From Mycoavidus sp. B2-EB (GTDB lineage Bacteria; Pseudomonadota; Gammaproteobacteria; Burkholderiales; Burkholderiaceae), in NCBI RefSeq assembly GCF_014218255.1, contig NZ_AP021872.1, forward strand, positions 620,001 to 684,000: 64,000 nucleotides of DNA, read 5' to 3'. Shown piece after piece: positions 10,131 to 22,614 of this stretch. Every line of letters begins with the position of its first letter. Positions within the stretch are counted from its first letter, which is position 1. The position numbers and the translations under genes are program-made. The notes beneath the pieces were generated by a model, which saw nothing but the letters and a program-made list of their open reading frames with translations, did not search any database and was not told where the DNA came from.

Positions 10131-11040
10131 GCCGGTGAAAAAACAAAAACTTGCTATGAACCGAATCGCCTTATTAATGACCTTTTTATTTGCGCTAGGA
10201 TTGGTGGCCTCTACGATGTTTGTCGTGGATCAGCGTCAATCTGCTGTGATGGTTTCCGGGCTAGGTAACTTCAAGCGGGTCATTAGCGCTCCAGGTCTTT
10301 ATTGGAAGTGGCCAGCGCCATTTAACAGAGTCATGTTATTGGACAAACGGACGCAAATTGCGAGCAGCTCAAAGCCAGAAAGCTATTTGACAGCCGATCG
10401 CCAGGAAGTATTCGTCAGCCTTTATATTAAATGGCGCATTACTGACCCAACCTCATATTTCAACCGCTTTCGTCATGAATTAGCGCCTGCGCAAAACCAG
10501 CTCTTAGGATTGGCATACACAGCGCTCGAAGCAAAACGCGGGCAATACTCAGCGGCGGAATTAGCCGCTAACAGCAATCATCAGATTATCTCTGTGTTGC
10601 AAACGCAAACCGCACATGCGGCGCGCGAGTGGGGCATTGAGATTGCAGATATACGCATCACTCATCTGGGGTTTACGGCAGAATCAAATGATGAAGTCTA
10701 TAAACAGATGGGTGCTGAGCGTGCAGAGGTGGCTCAGCAATTACGCTCAGCGGGCTTAATTGAAGCGGCTCAAGTACGTTCCTACGCCGAACGTGAGCGC
10801 GAAACAATCTTAGCGCAGGGTTACAAGCGAGCGCAGATGATTAAGGGCGATGGCGATGCGCAGGCGGTGGCGATTTATGCCAGCGCATTCGGACGTGATC
10901 CGCAATTTTATCGTTTCTACAAAAGCCTTGATGCCTACCGACAGATCTTTCGTGAGCGCGATCTAATCGTGGTTGACCCAACCAGTGATTTCTTCCGCTT
11001 TATGCACAATCCGGCAGGAATGCCAAGTCGCAAGCCCTAA
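10114..11040 (+). CDS. hflC: FtsH protease modulator HflC
   Basis: Partner of HflK in the membrane complex that regulates FtsH. Membrane helix [23 protein letters not shown] domain beginning with the [15 protein letters not shown] segment, and the coiled-coil region ([35 protein letters not shown]), which is diagnostic of HflC. The frame is open further upstream, but three consecutive ATG codons at 10114-10122 overlap the hflK stop and give a normal-length protein; ATG 10156 is an alternative. Confidence 0.95.
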   Translation: MMMDVKPVKKQKLAMNRIALLMTFLFALGLVASTMFVVDQRQSAVMVSGLGNFKRVISAPGLYWKWPAPFNRVMLLDKRTQIASSSKPESYLTADRQEVFVSLYIKWRITDPTSYFNRFRHELAPAQNQLLGLAYTALEAKRGQYSAAELAANSNHQIISVLQTQTAHAAREWGIEIADIRITHLGFTAESNDEVYKQMGAERAEVAQQLRSAGLIEAAQVRSYAERERETILAQGYKRAQMIKGDGDAQAVAIYASAFGRDPQFYRFYKSLDAYRQIFRERDLIVVDPTSDFFRFMHNPAGMPSRKP

Positions 11041-11057
11041 GTTTGAGCGCGTTATCG

Positions 11058-12209
11058 ATGTCTACTTGGCTGCTCCCAGAAAATATTGCTGACCTCTTGC
11101 CGTCTGAGGCGCGCAAGCTTGAAGAGCTGCGCCGCCGTTTGCTGGATCGCTTTCGCGTATACGGTTATGAATTGGTGATGCCCCCGTTGCTTGAATATTT
11201 GGAGTCGTTGTTAACGGGCGCCGGGCAGGACCTTGGTTTGCGAACTTTTAAGCTGGTTGATCAGCTTTCTGGCCGGACGATGGGACTCCGAGCCGATATG
11301 ACACCCCAAGTTTCGCGCATTGATGCCCATTTGCTAAACCGATCGGGCATCACGCGCTTGTGCTATGCCGGCAGTGTATTGCATACTAGGCCAGCGGGTC
11401 TACACGCGACGCGCGAACCTTATCAAATTGGCGCTGAACTATACGGACACGAGGGTCTGGAAGCTGACGCCGAAATTCAGCAGCTTATGCTGGATAGTTT
11501 GGCGCTCGCCGGCTTAGCGCGCTTGCGGCTTGACCTATGTCATGCGGGTGTATTGCAGGCGTTATTAGCCGAGGTTAAGTTGCCAGCGCCGCTTGAGGGT
11601 AAGATATTAAGTGCATTGGCGAGTAAAAACCGGTCGCAGTTGGTTCTATTGACCGCAGCCTTGCCCGTACTCATCCGTGACGCGTTGCTTGCTCTGCCAC
11701 AGTTATATGGAGCAGCCTCGGTGCTCGAGGTAGCGCGTGCGCGCTTGCCGGCTTTGCCAGCCATTACCCGCGCGCTTGATGAGCTCAGTTTTCTTGCCGG
11801 GCAGGCAATGGGCGCTGAAGTAACGGTTGATTTGGCGGATTTGCGCGGCTATGCCTATCACAGTGGCGTGATGTTTTCAGTTTATGTCGATCAGGCGTCT
11901 AATGCGATTGCGCGTGGAGGCCGCTACGATAAAGTAGGTGCGGTGTATGGCCGTGAGCGGGCGGCCACAGGTTTTTCTGTGGATCTGCGTGAGCTTGTAA
12001 CCCTCTCACCACTCACTGCGCGCAGCAGCGCAATTTTTGCGCCATGGCGGCAAGATACCGCCCTGCGCGAAAAAATCGCCGCTTTGCGCGAAAGGGGTGA
12101 GATTGTGATCCAAGCTTTGCCAGGCCATGCCGAAGACCTTGATGAATTTGCCTGTGATCGGATTCTCGTGCAACACGGTGACCAATGGCAGGTTGAAGCG
12201 AAAGAGTAG
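11058..12209 (+). CDS. hisZ: ATP phosphoribosyltransferase regulatory subunit HisZ
   Basis: HisS-like protein lacking aminoacylation activity that activates the short form of HisG in the first step of histidine synthesis. It keeps the class II synthetase fold (motif 2-like [40 protein letters not shown] near the C-terminus) but has no anticodon domain. The frame opens with TTG at 11043, but ATG 11058 gives the family N-terminus [20 protein letters not shown]. hisG is not in this window. Located between hflC and purA as in Burkholderia. Confidence 0.94.
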   Translation: MSTWLLPENIADLLPSEARKLEELRRRLLDRFRVYGYELVMPPLLEYLESLLTGAGQDLGLRTFKLVDQLSGRTMGLRADMTPQVSRIDAHLLNRSGITRLCYAGSVLHTRPAGLHATREPYQIGAELYGHEGLEADAEIQQLMLDSLALAGLARLRLDLCHAGVLQALLAEVKLPAPLEGKILSALASKNRSQLVLLTAALPVLIRDALLALPQLYGAASVLEVARARLPALPAITRALDELSFLAGQAMGAEVTVDLADLRGYAYHSGVMFSVYVDQASNAIARGGRYDKVGAVYGRERAATGFSVDLRELVTLSPLTARSSAIFAPWRQDTALREKIAALRERGEIVIQALPGHAEDLDEFACDRILVQHGDQWQVEAKE

Positions 12210-13586
<1,377 letters not shown>

Positions 13587-13665
13587 TATAAAAATGCATT
13601 AAACAAAATGCAGACTGATTGCACCGGGGTGATCTTGCTAGCGTAAAAAATAAAGGAGGGGTTTG

Positions 13666-15564
13666 ATGGCTCAAGGCAATCCAGCAGATACGTCGCAGCG
13701 CAAGCAATCGATGCCTGTCATCATAGCGGCGGCGCTTGGCGTGGTTTTTGGCGATATTGGGACTAGCCCACTTTATGCATTAAAAGAAGCCTTTAACCCC
13801 GCGCATGGCATCCCGCTGACTGCGCACTCGGTGCTGGGAGTGATCTCACTGCTATTTTGGGCCATTGTGATGGTGGTGGCGGTGAAGTATGTCCTCTTTG
13901 TCATGCGTGCTGACAACCATGGCGAAGGAGGCGTGCTGGCCTTAATGGCACTGGGTTTACGCTGTCTGCGCCGCGGCTCTAAAGCGGCTGCATTACTGAC
14001 TATGTTGGGCATCTTCGGGGCCTGCATGTTTTATGGCGATGCAGTGATTACCCCGGCCATTTCAGTGCTGTCTGCGGTTGAAGGATTGCGCTTAGCCGCA
14101 CCCCATTTAGCGCAGTTTGTACTGCCGATTACTGTAGCGATTCTGGTGATCTTATTCTGGTTGCAGTGCCATGGCACCGAGGTCGTTGGTAAACTCTTTG
14201 GTCCAATTATGCTCCTATGGTTTGTCACGCTTGCCGCATTAGGCATTTGGCAAATCGCGCAGAGCCCGATGGTAATCAACGCGCTTAACCCGATCTACGC
14301 GCTGCGTTTTATCTCTGAGCATATGCTGCAAGCGTATATTGTGCTCGGTTCAATCGTTCTCGTCCTGACGGGCGCCGAAGCGCTGTATATGGATATGGGG
14401 CATTTTGGCGCGCGGCCAATCCGGCGCGCCTGGTATGGTATTGTGATGCCAGCGCTGGTGTTGAATTACTTTGGGCAAGGCGCATTACTGCTGGCCAATC
14501 CGCAAGCGATCGCTAACCCTTTCTACTTATTGGCTCCGCACTGGGCTCTGCCATTTCTGGTGGCGCTTGCCACGCTGGCTACTGTAATTGCATCGCAGGC
14601 GGTGATTTCCGGTGCCTTCTCATTGACCAAGCAAGCGATTCAGCTGGGTTATGTACCCCGCATGAAAATCAGACATACGTCAGACCAAACCATTGGGCAA
14701 ATTTATATTCCGCTGATTAACTGGCTCTTGCTCGTCGTGATTATTTGCATCGTCCTGAGTTTCAAAAGCTCGGCGAATTTGGCCGCTGCGTATGGCATTG
14801 CCGTGACTACAACGATGGTCATCACCACGCTCTTGGCTTGCCTTGTCATGTTAAAGCTATGGCAGTGGAATAAGTTATGCGTCGCCATCATCAGCCTTAT
14901 TTTTATGACCATTGATTTAGGCTTTTTTGGCGCGAATTTGCTTAAAATCGCTGAGGGTGGCTGGTTGCCACTATCGATTGGCGGAGTTTTGTTTTTCCTA
15001 TTGATCACCTGGCATAAAGGTCGGCATATTTTAAAAGCGCGCACAGCGGCGGACGGCATTGCATTATCTCCTTTTATTGCAAGTCTGCTGAGCTCGCCTC
15101 CCCATCGCGTTACAGGTAATGCAATTTATTTGACCGGCAGTGATACATTCGTACCCGTGGCGTTTTTGCATAATTTAAAGCATAACAAAATACTGCATGA
15201 GCGCACTGTTTTGATGACCTTTGTTACGCACGACATTCCTTATATTGATGAGCAGCATCGCCTTGATTTGAAAGAACTCGGAGGCGGCATCTTTGCGGTG
15301 CGCGCGGATTATGGCTTTAATGAAACACCGGACGTAAAAGCCATACTCCACTTGCTTGAAACGCAACATAATATGCAATTTGAGTTAATGGATACGTCAT
15401 TCTTTTTGGCTCGTGAGACGGTGATTCCTACTCAGTTGCCAGGCATGTCAATTTGGCGCGAGCGCCTTTTTGCATGGATGCATCAAAATGCGGCAAAGCC
15501 AAGCGATTTCTTTAGCATCCCAGCCAACCGAGTAGTGGAGTTAGGCACAAAAATTGAGATCTGA
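13666..15564 (+). CDS. kup: Low-affinity potassium transporter Kup
   Basis: K+/H+ symporter of the inner membrane. Signature [19 protein letters not shown] near residue 30 and about twelve hydrophobic segments through residue 460, followed by a cytoplasmic C-terminal domain. 632 residues, normal. A TTG at 13663 is in frame, but the ribosome binding site (AGGAGG-like, 13654-13660) is best spaced for ATG 13666. Transcribed singly; tex converges from the right with a 31-nt gap. Confidence 0.96.
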   Translation: MAQGNPADTSQRKQSMPVIIAAALGVVFGDIGTSPLYALKEAFNPAHGIPLTAHSVLGVISLLFWAIVMVVAVKYVLFVMRADNHGEGGVLALMALGLRCLRRGSKAAALLTMLGIFGACMFYGDAVITPAISVLSAVEGLRLAAPHLAQFVLPITVAILVILFWLQCHGTEVVGKLFGPIMLLWFVTLAALGIWQIAQSPMVINALNPIYALRFISEHMLQAYIVLGSIVLVLTGAEALYMDMGHFGARPIRRAWYGIVMPALVLNYFGQGALLLANPQAIANPFYLLAPHWALPFLVALATLATVIASQAVISGAFSLTKQAIQLGYVPRMKIRHTSDQTIGQIYIPLINWLLLVVIICIVLSFKSSANLAAAYGIAVTTTMVITTLLACLVMLKLWQWNKLCVAIISLIFMTIDLGFFGANLLKIAEGGWLPLSIGGVLFFLLITWHKGRHILKARTAADGIALSPFIASLLSSPPHRVTGNAIYLTGSDTFVPVAFLHNLKHNKILHERTVLMTFVTHDIPYIDEQHRLDLKELGGGIFAVRADYGFNETPDVKAILHLLETQHNMQFELMDTSFFLARETVIPTQLPGMSIWRERLFAWMHQNAAKPSDFFSIPANRVVELGTKIEI

Positions 15565-15595
15565 CCACGCTTTTTAAGGCAACGGCACGCTTGAT

Positions 15596-17899
15596 TTAAC
15601 GCTTAAGTTTAGCGAATGCAGCGGCCATCGCGCTGCTAGGCTCTGGTTTACGTTCATGCCGCTGCGGATTGCGGAACGTCGCGGCCGGTGGAATGCTTTT
15701 AGCACTCTGGCCTTCATCCGAGAGTCTCATCGTCAATCCAATACGCTGCCGCTTGGCATCAACCTCAAGCACCTTTACGCGCACAATTTGCCCCGCTTGG
15801 AGAATCTCATGTGGATCTTTAATAAAGCGGTTCGACATAGCAGAAACATGCACCAAACCATCTTGATGAACGCCAATATCAATAAAGGCGCCGAACGCAG
15901 CAACATTGGTGACAACCCCTTCTAGCACCATGCCTGGCGCTAAATCACTCAGCTTTTCAATGCCTTCCCGAAAATGCGCGGTCTTAAATTCGGGGCGTGG
16001 ATCACGGCCGGGTTTCTCAAGCTCAACCAGAATATCGCGTACGGTGGGCAGCCCAAAGCGCTCGTCAACGAATTCACTCGGCGTAAGCTTTGCCAATATT
16101 TCACGTTTGCCAATCAGAGCCGCAATCGGTTGCGCCAGCTTTGCAAGAATGCGTTCAATCACAGGGTAAGCTTCTGGATGCACCGCCGATTGATCTAGCG
16201 GATTCGTGCCGCCATGAATCCGCAAAAACCCTGCCGCTTGCTCGAAGGTCTTTTCGCCTAAACGAGGCACTTGCTTCAGAGCCGTGCGCGCTGCAAAAGG
16301 GCCATTTAAGTCGCGATAATCGACAATATTGCGCGCGAGGGTACTATTTAACCCAGAGACTCGCGCCAGTAGCGCAGTAGAAGCCGTATTTAAATCGACG
16401 CCAACTGCATTCACGCAGTCTTCGACAACAGCATCTAAGGTGCGTGCAAGTTCGCGTTGATTCACATCATGTTGATATTGGCCAACGCCAATTGCCTTCG
16501 CGTCTATTTTGACTAACTCAGCGAGCGGGTCTTGCAAACGTCGCGCAATCGAGACTGCGCCGCGTAGCGAAACATCGAGCTCAGGAAATTCGTTAGCGGC
16601 AAATTCAGATGCAGAATAAACCGAAGCTCCAGCTTCTGAGACCACCAGTTTTTGCAGCTTTAATGCAGGATGGCGCTGGATGAGTTCGCTCACCAGCTTA
16701 TCCGTTTCACGCGAAGCGGTGCCATTGCCAATACTGACCAAACTGGCTTGGGTTGTCTGAGCCAGGCGCGCTAATTTGGCCAGCGCGCCGTCCCAATCAC
16801 GCCGGGGTTCATGTGGATAAATCGTATCGGTTGCGAGTAATTTACCCGTACGGTCCACTACCGCCACTTTAACCCCGGTGCGCAACCCTGGATCAAGACC
16901 GATCACGGCTTGCGGACCGGCCGGTGCGGCTAACAGGAGATCTTTTAAATTGCGCGCAAAGACTTGGATCGCATCTTGCTCAGCCTGCTCGCGCAAGCGC
17001 GTGAGTAGCTCATTTTCTAATTGGGGTTGAACTTTGACGCGCCAGCACCAGCGGCACACGTTGGCCAGCCAGGCATCGGCAGCTCGTTGGCGTTGCGTAA
17101 TGCCAAAATACGCTGCAATCAGCGCTTCGCCGGGATGCGGCTTTTGCATCTCAAGCGCTTCATCTAAACTCAGCTTGATTTGCAACACCCCTGCGCTCCG
17201 CCCACGAAACAGGGCCAGCGCGCGGTGCGACGGTATCTTATGAATGCTTTGCGCATAATTGTAGTAATCCCGGAATTTCTCGCCTTCATCTTGCGTATTA
17301 CCTTCCACCACGGTAGCTGACACAATACCCTGCTGCCATAAGTAATCCCGTAATTGGCTGAGGAGTTCTGCGGTTTCAGCGAATTGTTCCGTCAGAATAT
17401 CGCGCGCACCATCCAGCGCAGTTTTAGTATCTGGAATATTCTGCTCGGCGTTCACAAAGCGCTCTGCCTCGTGTTGTGGATCTAGCGTTGGATCTGCTAA
17501 AAGGGCTTGCGCGAGTGGCTCAAGCCCAGCTTCGCGGGCAATTTGCGCGCGTGTCCTACGTTTGGGTTTATACGGTAAATAGAGATCTTCTAATAATTGT
17601 TTACTCTCCGCTGTGTTAATTGCATGGCGCAAAGGATCCGTCAGTTTGCCTTGCTCTTCAATACTGTGCAAAATGGTGGCGCGCCGCGCTTCGAGTTCAC
17701 GCAAATATAACAGCCGCGTATCCAAGGTGCGCAATTGGGTATCGTCAAGATTACCGGTTGCCTCTTTACGATAGCGAGCAATAAAAGGGACTGTAGCACC
17801 GCCATCTAACAATTGCACCGCTGCTGCAACTTGTTGTGGCGCAACGGCAAGTTCAGTGGCAATGCGTTGGATCAGAGCGAGCGTAATGTTATCCGTCAT
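15596..17899 (-). CDS. tex: Tex-family RNA-binding transcription accessory protein
   Basis: Nucleic-acid-binding protein of the Tex/Spt6 family. Domains in order: N-terminal helical Tex_N (about 1-190), YqgF-like RNase-H fold ([29 protein letters not shown], around residue 330), helix-hairpin-helix repeats ([19 protein letters not shown], around 500-560), and a C-terminal S1 domain ([31 protein letters not shown], around 650-720). 767 residues, full length. Only housekeeping gene on the minus strand between kup and the accessory region. Confidence 0.95.
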   Translation of the reverse strand: MTDNITLALIQRIATELAVAPQQVAAAVQLLDGGATVPFIARYRKEATGNLDDTQLRTLDTRLLYLRELEARRATILHSIEEQGKLTDPLRHAINTAESKQLLEDLYLPYKPKRRTRAQIAREAGLEPLAQALLADPTLDPQHEAERFVNAEQNIPDTKTALDGARDILTEQFAETAELLSQLRDYLWQQGIVSATVVEGNTQDEGEKFRDYYNYAQSIHKIPSHRALALFRGRSAGVLQIKLSLDEALEMQKPHPGEALIAAYFGITQRQRAADAWLANVCRWCWRVKVQPQLENELLTRLREQAEQDAIQVFARNLKDLLLAAPAGPQAVIGLDPGLRTGVKVAVVDRTGKLLATDTIYPHEPRRDWDGALAKLARLAQTTQASLVSIGNGTASRETDKLVSELIQRHPALKLQKLVVSEAGASVYSASEFAANEFPELDVSLRGAVSIARRLQDPLAELVKIDAKAIGVGQYQHDVNQRELARTLDAVVEDCVNAVGVDLNTASTALLARVSGLNSTLARNIVDYRDLNGPFAARTALKQVPRLGEKTFEQAAGFLRIHGGTNPLDQSAVHPEAYPVIERILAKLAQPIAALIGKREILAKLTPSEFVDERFGLPTVRDILVELEKPGRDPRPEFKTAHFREGIEKLSDLAPGMVLEGVVTNVAAFGAFIDIGVHQDGLVHVSAMSNRFIKDPHEILQAGQIVRVKVLEVDAKRQRIGLTMRLSDEGQSAKSIPPAATFRNPQRHERKPEPSSAMAAAFAKLKR

Positions 17900-18308
17900 A
17901 AGTCAAAGATTTAATTCATAGAAAAGCCAGCAGGCTAAGACCGCTATTTTGCCATAGAGAGCCAAGCAACCTAGAGGATTGCCATAGAGAACCGAAACTT
18001 TAAGATGAATGAGCCCCAGCCAAAAAGGCTGTAAGTTCGTTGATTTATTCATAAATTCGCGCAAGGACTGCAAAAACCAGTTCGCATAATTAGACTTTAA
18101 TGCGCTAGCCAATTCATTTTTGATGGATTTTTTCGGGTGCGAGCGGTGCTGTGCGAGTGTTTTATTAATTTGCCCTGATGCAGGGTTCATCTTCAATTTT
18201 ATAAATCATGCTGGTTAGTTTTGGCTAAGAGCTTGGCTCTCGGCATGATTTTATCCTATGGGAAATATTCGCTTCAGAAACCATAGATAATTTAAGGAGT
18301 TTTATTGA
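17900..18308. other. Gap between tex and an accessory gene; inverted repeat at 18203-18251
   Basis: A 97-codon minus-strand frame (17903-18196) fills part of this gap, but its product has no recognisable domain and contains a duplicated non-coding-looking segment (a 14-nt unit near 17950 and again near 17979), so I do not call it a gene. At 18203-18211 and 18243-18251 there is a perfect 9-bp inverted repeat (AAATCATGC/GCATGATTT) with a smaller nested hairpin between its arms. The right end (AAGGAG at 18294-18299) is the ribosome binding site of the next gene. Confidence 0.35.
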
Positions 18309-18926
18309 ATGCTAGTAACTAATCACTATAGTTTTGAAGAAATAAAAATAATGATTAGAGAAGGTCAGCTTAAGGGACAAGAAGAGATTGTCAAGGAGCT
18401 ACAAAATACAAAGCAGGCCAGAGAGCACTTACGTAACAATGGGCCCCGCATATTGCGTTGCACCTACTCAGGCGTGAATATTTGCAAGCCAAAAGGTAAA
18501 AGCTCAAACGTAGGGGCGAAAAGGCTTATGGAAAAAATGAATGGAGGTCAAACTGAATTCAATACGAGTCAAAAACAGCACCCTTCCAAACTTAGGCAAG
18601 AAATTATTCTAGATAATTTCGAGGAAACTGAGCGGAGAGCTGAAGTTATTTCTTGTACACCTAGTCAGATTAATAGTATAGCTGAGCTTGAATTAATAGA
18701 TGACAATAAGAAGAGTATTTGTAATGTAGTGGAAAATGGAAGTATTAAAGAAATCAAAAGATTCATCAGCGATCTGTGTCGCCGTAAAGAAAATGGAGAG
18801 AGCGTAGAAAATGAACAAATTCTATTTTTAGAGAAATTGAGAGAGCAATCGGATAAGGCGGGCCAGCTTGATACTCAGTATGGGAAAGTTTATGAAATAG
18901 CTCTTATATTTCTCAAAGGTAATTGA
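18309..18926 (+). CDS. Hypothetical accessory protein (205 aa)
   Basis: I do not recognise a family. The protein is hydrophilic and lysine/glutamate-rich, with no signal peptide or membrane segment; the C-terminal third is predicted helical (NGSIKEIKRFISDLCRRKENGESVENEQILFLEKLREQ). It has a good ribosome binding site (AAGGAG, 9 nt before ATG). Base composition is more AT-rich than in neighbouring core genes, as for the candidate effectors further right, but no TTCG-N16-TTCG box precedes it. It lies between tex and the WD40 gene; function unknown. Confidence 0.65.
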   Translation: MLVTNHYSFEEIKIMIREGQLKGQEEIVKELQNTKQAREHLRNNGPRILRCTYSGVNICKPKGKSSNVGAKRLMEKMNGGQTEFNTSQKQHPSKLRQEIILDNFEETERRAEVISCTPSQINSIAELELIDDNKKSICNVVENGSIKEIKRFISDLCRRKENGESVENEQILFLEKLREQSDKAGQLDTQYGKVYEIALIFLKGN

Positions 18927-19193
18927 GAAGTAATCTGACATTGACTCGGTTTGACGAGAGGCGCTGTCAGATCTGATCTGGACTAACACATAACCTTATC
19001 CAAGCCATTCTGGCGGCGAATAACTTTTTTTAGAGCGCCCATGGTCTGAATTTGAGCACTACGAAGTATTTCAGAAATTTTGTTCAATTGTGTCGAAGGA
19101 TACCTGTAAAATTCGATGGCTCATATCGTGGGTTGAAAGGGACCCAGGCTGACTGGGATGATTTGAACGAAGCTTTTAAATAAGAAAATATTG
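18927..19193. other. Intergenic, possible coding relic
   Basis: No start codon-led gene is seen. A plus-strand frame from about 19036 to 19184 is open for about 45 codons and ends just before the WD40 gene, but it has no start codon and no recognisable family, so it may be the tail of a deleted gene. Confidence 0.25.
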
Positions 19194-21668
19194 ATGCTCA
19201 CTTCCATTTCGAATTCTGCTGTAACGCATTATCCAGTGGCACAAAAGACCGTAAAACCATCGTTCCTCTTACTGCCGTTAGAAATTCGAGAGGAAATAGA
19301 AAAGCTGTTGGATTTTTCGAGTCGGCAGGCTTTGTTTAAAGTATTAACTACAGTAACTTGTAATGGTGAGCCTATAGAAGCGCCTGCTTTGAAGCTGCAT
19401 CTAATCAAAGAAAAGATTCAATCCCAATATCAAGGGTCTCTCATAAGCTCAGACGAAGGGTTAAAGAAATTTGCGTTGAGTCAATTGCAAAAGTTATCGG
19501 ACGCAGGGCAATTCGAACAGATTATGGAGAAAACTGCACTTTTTGAGTTGGTAAGTCTTGTTAACGATGCAGAGATATTTAGACTTTTACAAGAAAGAGT
19601 CCAACAGGATGTACAGTTAAAAGAGAAATTATTGAACTGGGTGGAAAGGTCGAAAACAGAAGAGGTGCAAGCTGTAGCCGCTAACGCACTGACGTTGTTA
19701 GTGAAAGCGGGTATGCGGTTCAATAGTAAAGACCTCAAAGGGATACGCGTGTCTGGGGCAGACTTAAGTTATGGGATGTTTGATTCCGCGCAGTTGCAAG
19801 GTGCGGATTTAAGGGGAGTGAAGTTTTGCACGAGCTGGCTGCGTGAGGCGAATTTAAGCAGAGCGCAGATGGAAGGCGTGCAGTTTGGCGAATGGGCGTA
19901 TTTGCAAGAAGAGAGCGAAGTATTTTCCGGTGCGTATTCACCGGATGGGAAAAGGTATGCGGTAGGTCTCTATGACGGTAAGATCAGCGTGTATAGGACC
20001 TCGAATTGGGAAAAAATCTATACCTTAGAAGGTCATACGGATTGTGTTAATAGCGTAGTGTATGCGCCGAGCGGAGCGCAGCTAGCGTCGGGGAGTAGTG
20101 ACAATACGGTGCGTCTGTGGGACGCGGCAAGTGGAGCCGCGGGCCTCACCTTAGCAGGCCATACAAATGTTGTGTTGAGCGTGGTGTATTCGCCTAACGG
20201 AGCGCAGCTAGCATCGGGGAGTCGGGACAATACGGTGCGTCTGTGGGACACGGCAAGTGGAACCGTGGGCCTCACCTTAGCAGGCCATACAGGTGCTGTT
20301 TGGAGCGTGGTGTATTCGCCTAACGGAGCGCAGCTAGCATCGGGGAGTAGTGACAAGACGGTGCGTCTGTGGGACGCGGCAAGTGGGACCGTGGGCCTCA
20401 CCTTAGCAGGCCATACAGGTGCTGTTTCGAGCGTGGCGTATTCGCCGAGCGGAGCGCAGCTAGCGTCGGGGAGTCAGGACAATATGGTGCGTCTGTGGGA
20501 TGCGTCAAGTGGAACCGCGGACCTCACCTTAGAAGGTCATACTAATGCTGTCTATAGCGTGGTGTACTCGCCGAGCGGAGCACAGATCGCGTCGGGGAGT
20601 TATGACAAGACGGTGCGTCTGTGGGACGCAGCAAGCGGAACCGCGAGCTTGACCTTAGCAGGACATACAGATATTGTTTTGAGCGTGGTGTATTCGCCGA
20701 GCGGAGCGCAGCTAGCGTCGGGGGGGTATGACAATACGGTGCGTCTGTGGGACGCGACAAGAGGAACCGCGGGCCTCACCTTAGAAGGCCATATTTATGG
20801 TGTTTATGGCGTGGTGTATTCGCCTAGCGGAGCGCAGCTGGCGTCGGGGAGTGCGGATAAGACGGTGCGTCTGTGGGATGTGGCAAGTGGGACCGCGGGC
20901 CTCACCTTAGCAGGCCATACAGATGCTGTTTCGAGCGTGGTGTATTCGCCTAGCGGAGCGCAGCTGGCGTCGGGGAGTGCGGATAAGACGGTGCGTCTGT
21001 GGGATGTGGCAAGTGGGACCGCGGGCCTCACCTTAGCAGGCCATACAGATGCTGTTTCGAGCGTGGTGTATTCGCCGAGCGGAGCGCAGCTAGCGTCGGG
21101 GAGTGCGGATAAGACGGTGCGTCTGTGGGATGCGGCAAATGGAACTGCGGGCCTCACCTTAGCAGGCCATACAGATGTTGTTTTGAGCGTGGTGTATTCG
21201 CCGAGCGGAGCGCAGCTAGCGTCGGGGAGTTTGGACAATACGGTGCGTCTGTGGGACACAGAAAATGGAACTGCTGGCTTCACCTTAGAAGGCCATATTG
21301 GTGGTGTTTCTAGTTTGGCGTATTTGCCTAGCGGCGCTCAGATTGTGTCGGGGAGCGAGGACCATACGGTCCTTCTGTGGGATGTCCAAACGGGTGAGTG
21401 CCAAATCCTTATTCAGGATAGTGGTCCAGTGGCAAGCCTTTCCTGGAAAGAGGTCTGCGGTGTTCACTATTTAGGGATAGGTAGTCTTGATAAATCAGTA
21501 CGGCAATGGGAATTAAGAAAAGAGGATGGGGACTATAAGGTGCATTTTAGCTGGAGTACGGGCCATAATTTTTTGACGGTAAGAGGATTGTTAATGGAAG
21601 GAGTGGAAGGCTTAAGCGAGGTTAATGAGCGACTACTCAAGCAGAGAGAGGCATTAGAAGAAAAGTAA
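19194..21668 (+). CDS. WD40-repeat protein with pentapeptide repeats
   Basis: 824-residue eukaryote-like protein. Residues 1-180 are helical and unassigned; residues about 180-225 are pentapeptide repeats (KDLKGIRVSGADLSYGM, QGADLRGVKF, REANLSRAQMEGVQF); from about residue 240 to 795 there are roughly 13 WD40 blades of 42 residues, each ending in VRLWD or a variant, enough for two seven-bladed propellers minus one recognisable blade. Repeats 7-9 (about 20776-21160) are nearly identical at DNA level, implying recent tandem duplication or conversion. ATG 19194 follows an in-frame TTG at 19191; no strong ribosome binding site. No secretion signal recognised. Likely a protein-interaction scaffold; a host-directed role is an inference. 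Confidence 0.9.
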   Translation: MLTSISNSAVTHYPVAQKTVKPSFLLLPLEIREEIEKLLDFSSRQALFKVLTTVTCNGEPIEAPALKLHLIKEKIQSQYQGSLISSDEGLKKFALSQLQKLSDAGQFEQIMEKTALFELVSLVNDAEIFRLLQERVQQDVQLKEKLLNWVERSKTEEVQAVAANALTLLVKAGMRFNSKDLKGIRVSGADLSYGMFDSAQLQGADLRGVKFCTSWLREANLSRAQMEGVQFGEWAYLQEESEVFSGAYSPDGKRYAVGLYDGKISVYRTSNWEKIYTLEGHTDCVNSVVYAPSGAQLASGSSDNTVRLWDAASGAAGLTLAGHTNVVLSVVYSPNGAQLASGSRDNTVRLWDTASGTVGLTLAGHTGAVWSVVYSPNGAQLASGSSDKTVRLWDAASGTVGLTLAGHTGAVSSVAYSPSGAQLASGSQDNMVRLWDASSGTADLTLEGHTNAVYSVVYSPSGAQIASGSYDKTVRLWDAASGTASLTLAGHTDIVLSVVYSPSGAQLASGGYDNTVRLWDATRGTAGLTLEGHIYGVYGVVYSPSGAQLASGSADKTVRLWDVASGTAGLTLAGHTDAVSSVVYSPSGAQLASGSADKTVRLWDVASGTAGLTLAGHTDAVSSVVYSPSGAQLASGSADKTVRLWDAANGTAGLTLAGHTDVVLSVVYSPSGAQLASGSLDNTVRLWDTENGTAGFTLEGHIGGVSSLAYLPSGAQIVSGSEDHTVLLWDVQTGECQILIQDSGPVASLSWKEVCGVHYLGIGSLDKSVRQWELRKEDGDYKVHFSWSTGHNFLTVRGLLMEGVEGLSEVNERLLKQREALEEK
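20021..21392 (+). repeat. Tandem 126-bp WD40 repeat array
   Basis: About eleven consecutive 126-nt units (42 residues each) encode the regular WD40 blades. Copies around 20776-21160 differ from each other at only a few positions, such as cctagc versus ccgagc. The array generates long open antisense frames that are not genes. Confidence 0.92.
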
Positions 21669-22062
21669 GAACTCCACGGTAAGAACACCACGACCCTTGC
21701 AATGACCCACAACTTTGAGCAAGTTCAAAGCCGATCTGTATCTCGATGAGTCTTCGCATACTCCTCCAGATAACGGTGTTGCCTGGAGGAGTATCGTTGG
21801 CGCGGGCCATATAGCCGCCCAGTTGGGCGAGCTTAATAATGTATCGTGTAAGAGGCTTGGCATTTGAGGTTTTCGGGGTATCTTTAACCCGTTGATCGAG
21901 CCGCTGCATTTCAGAAGGCGTGAGCGCGATTTCGGCTGATAGATCTGGTGCCGTTCGATGTAGCATGGTCATTCAAAAGATACGCCAGCTTATAATGCAG
22001 AATACGGAGATGAGATTGGCCAGGCGCTCCGCTGTAATGGCATCCACCAAATCAATCCTACC
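21660..22062 (-). pseudogene. Remnant of IS4-family (Tn5-like) transposase, C-terminal part
   Basis: Read on the minus strand from about 22062, the sequence encodes the C-terminal end of an IS4/Tn5-type transposase: a LVDAITAERLANLISVFCII segment, then an in-frame TGA, then MTMLHRTAPDLSAEIALTP and IIKLAQLGGYMARANDTPPG followed by WRSMRRLIEIQIGFELA. These match the terminal helices of such transposases (LGGxLxRxxDxxPG, WRxxxRLxxIxxG). The typical end (KVVGHCKGRGVL) is in another frame, so there is also a frameshift. No N-terminal catalytic part or terminal inverted repeats are seen. An old insertion-sequence scar. Confidence 0.85.
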
Positions 22063-22091
22063 TCAAACCCAGAACGCGTTAGAATTCTTAT

Positions 22092-22604
22092 ATGTTCTAT
22101 TCATTCTTTGCTCTTATTTTTCTTGTACTGTCTTTAGGCGCGCGCGCTGAGGAGAGTAGGCAAGCTGCGTTTGACACACGCCAAGCAGCGCTTGATCAGC
22201 GCGCAGCTGAATTAGATTACCGCTACGCATTTGAGCAGCATCATTGCTACTCACGCTTTTTTGTTAATTATTGTCTTAACAAAGCCCGGGCAAAGATGCG
22301 CGCCGATAGCGCCGCGCTACGGAGTGATCAGTTAACGCTTGAGCGTGAAGTGCGCGCGCTGCGGGCACAGCAATATGCCGAACATTTAGCACAGCGCCAG
22401 GCGCAAGAAGCGGCTGCTTTACCGCAACGTAAAGTGCAAGAGCGCTTCAACCAGGCACGGTACGACGATAAACAGGCTGAGCAGCGGCGTAAGCTAGAGC
22501 AAGCGCGTTTGCAATCTGCACGCAGCGCGCAGCATGTGGCGCGCTATAACGCAAAGCAACGAGCGGCAAACCAGCGTAAAGCACTCCGCTCAGCGCCGCA
22601 GTAG
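22092..22604 (+). CDS. Hypothetical exported coiled-coil protein (170 aa)
   Basis: N-terminal signal peptide (MFYSFFALIFLVLSLGARA, predicted cleavage near residue 19), then a long Ala/Gln/Arg-rich helical region with a pair of cysteines (HHCYSRFFVNYCLNKAR) that could form a disulfide. Likely periplasmic. Relatives of this type are seen as unnamed proteins in Burkholderia, but I assign no function. It ends 10 nt before the start of the DinG-type helicase and is probably in the same transcription unit. Confidence 0.7.
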   Translation: MFYSFFALIFLVLSLGARAEESRQAAFDTRQAALDQRAAELDYRYAFEQHHCYSRFFVNYCLNKARAKMRADSAALRSDQLTLEREVRALRAQQYAEHLAQRQAQEAAALPQRKVQERFNQARYDDKQAEQRRKLEQARLQSARSAQHVARYNAKQRAANQRKALRSAPQ

Positions 22605-22614
22605 CATAAGCCGG

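Noticed and set aside
17903..18196. 97-codon minus-strand frame next to tex
   Set aside because: No family, contains a short duplicated segment, and no ribosome binding site; not called as a gene.
19092..19115. GTCG-N16-TTCG upstream of the WD40 gene, an imperfect hrpII box
   Set aside because: One mismatch and no -10-like hexamer at 31 nt, so it is probably chance.
20033..21283. Several long antisense open frames opposite the WD40 repeats
   Set aside because: They repeat with the same 126-nt period and are by-products of the repeat composition on the other strand.
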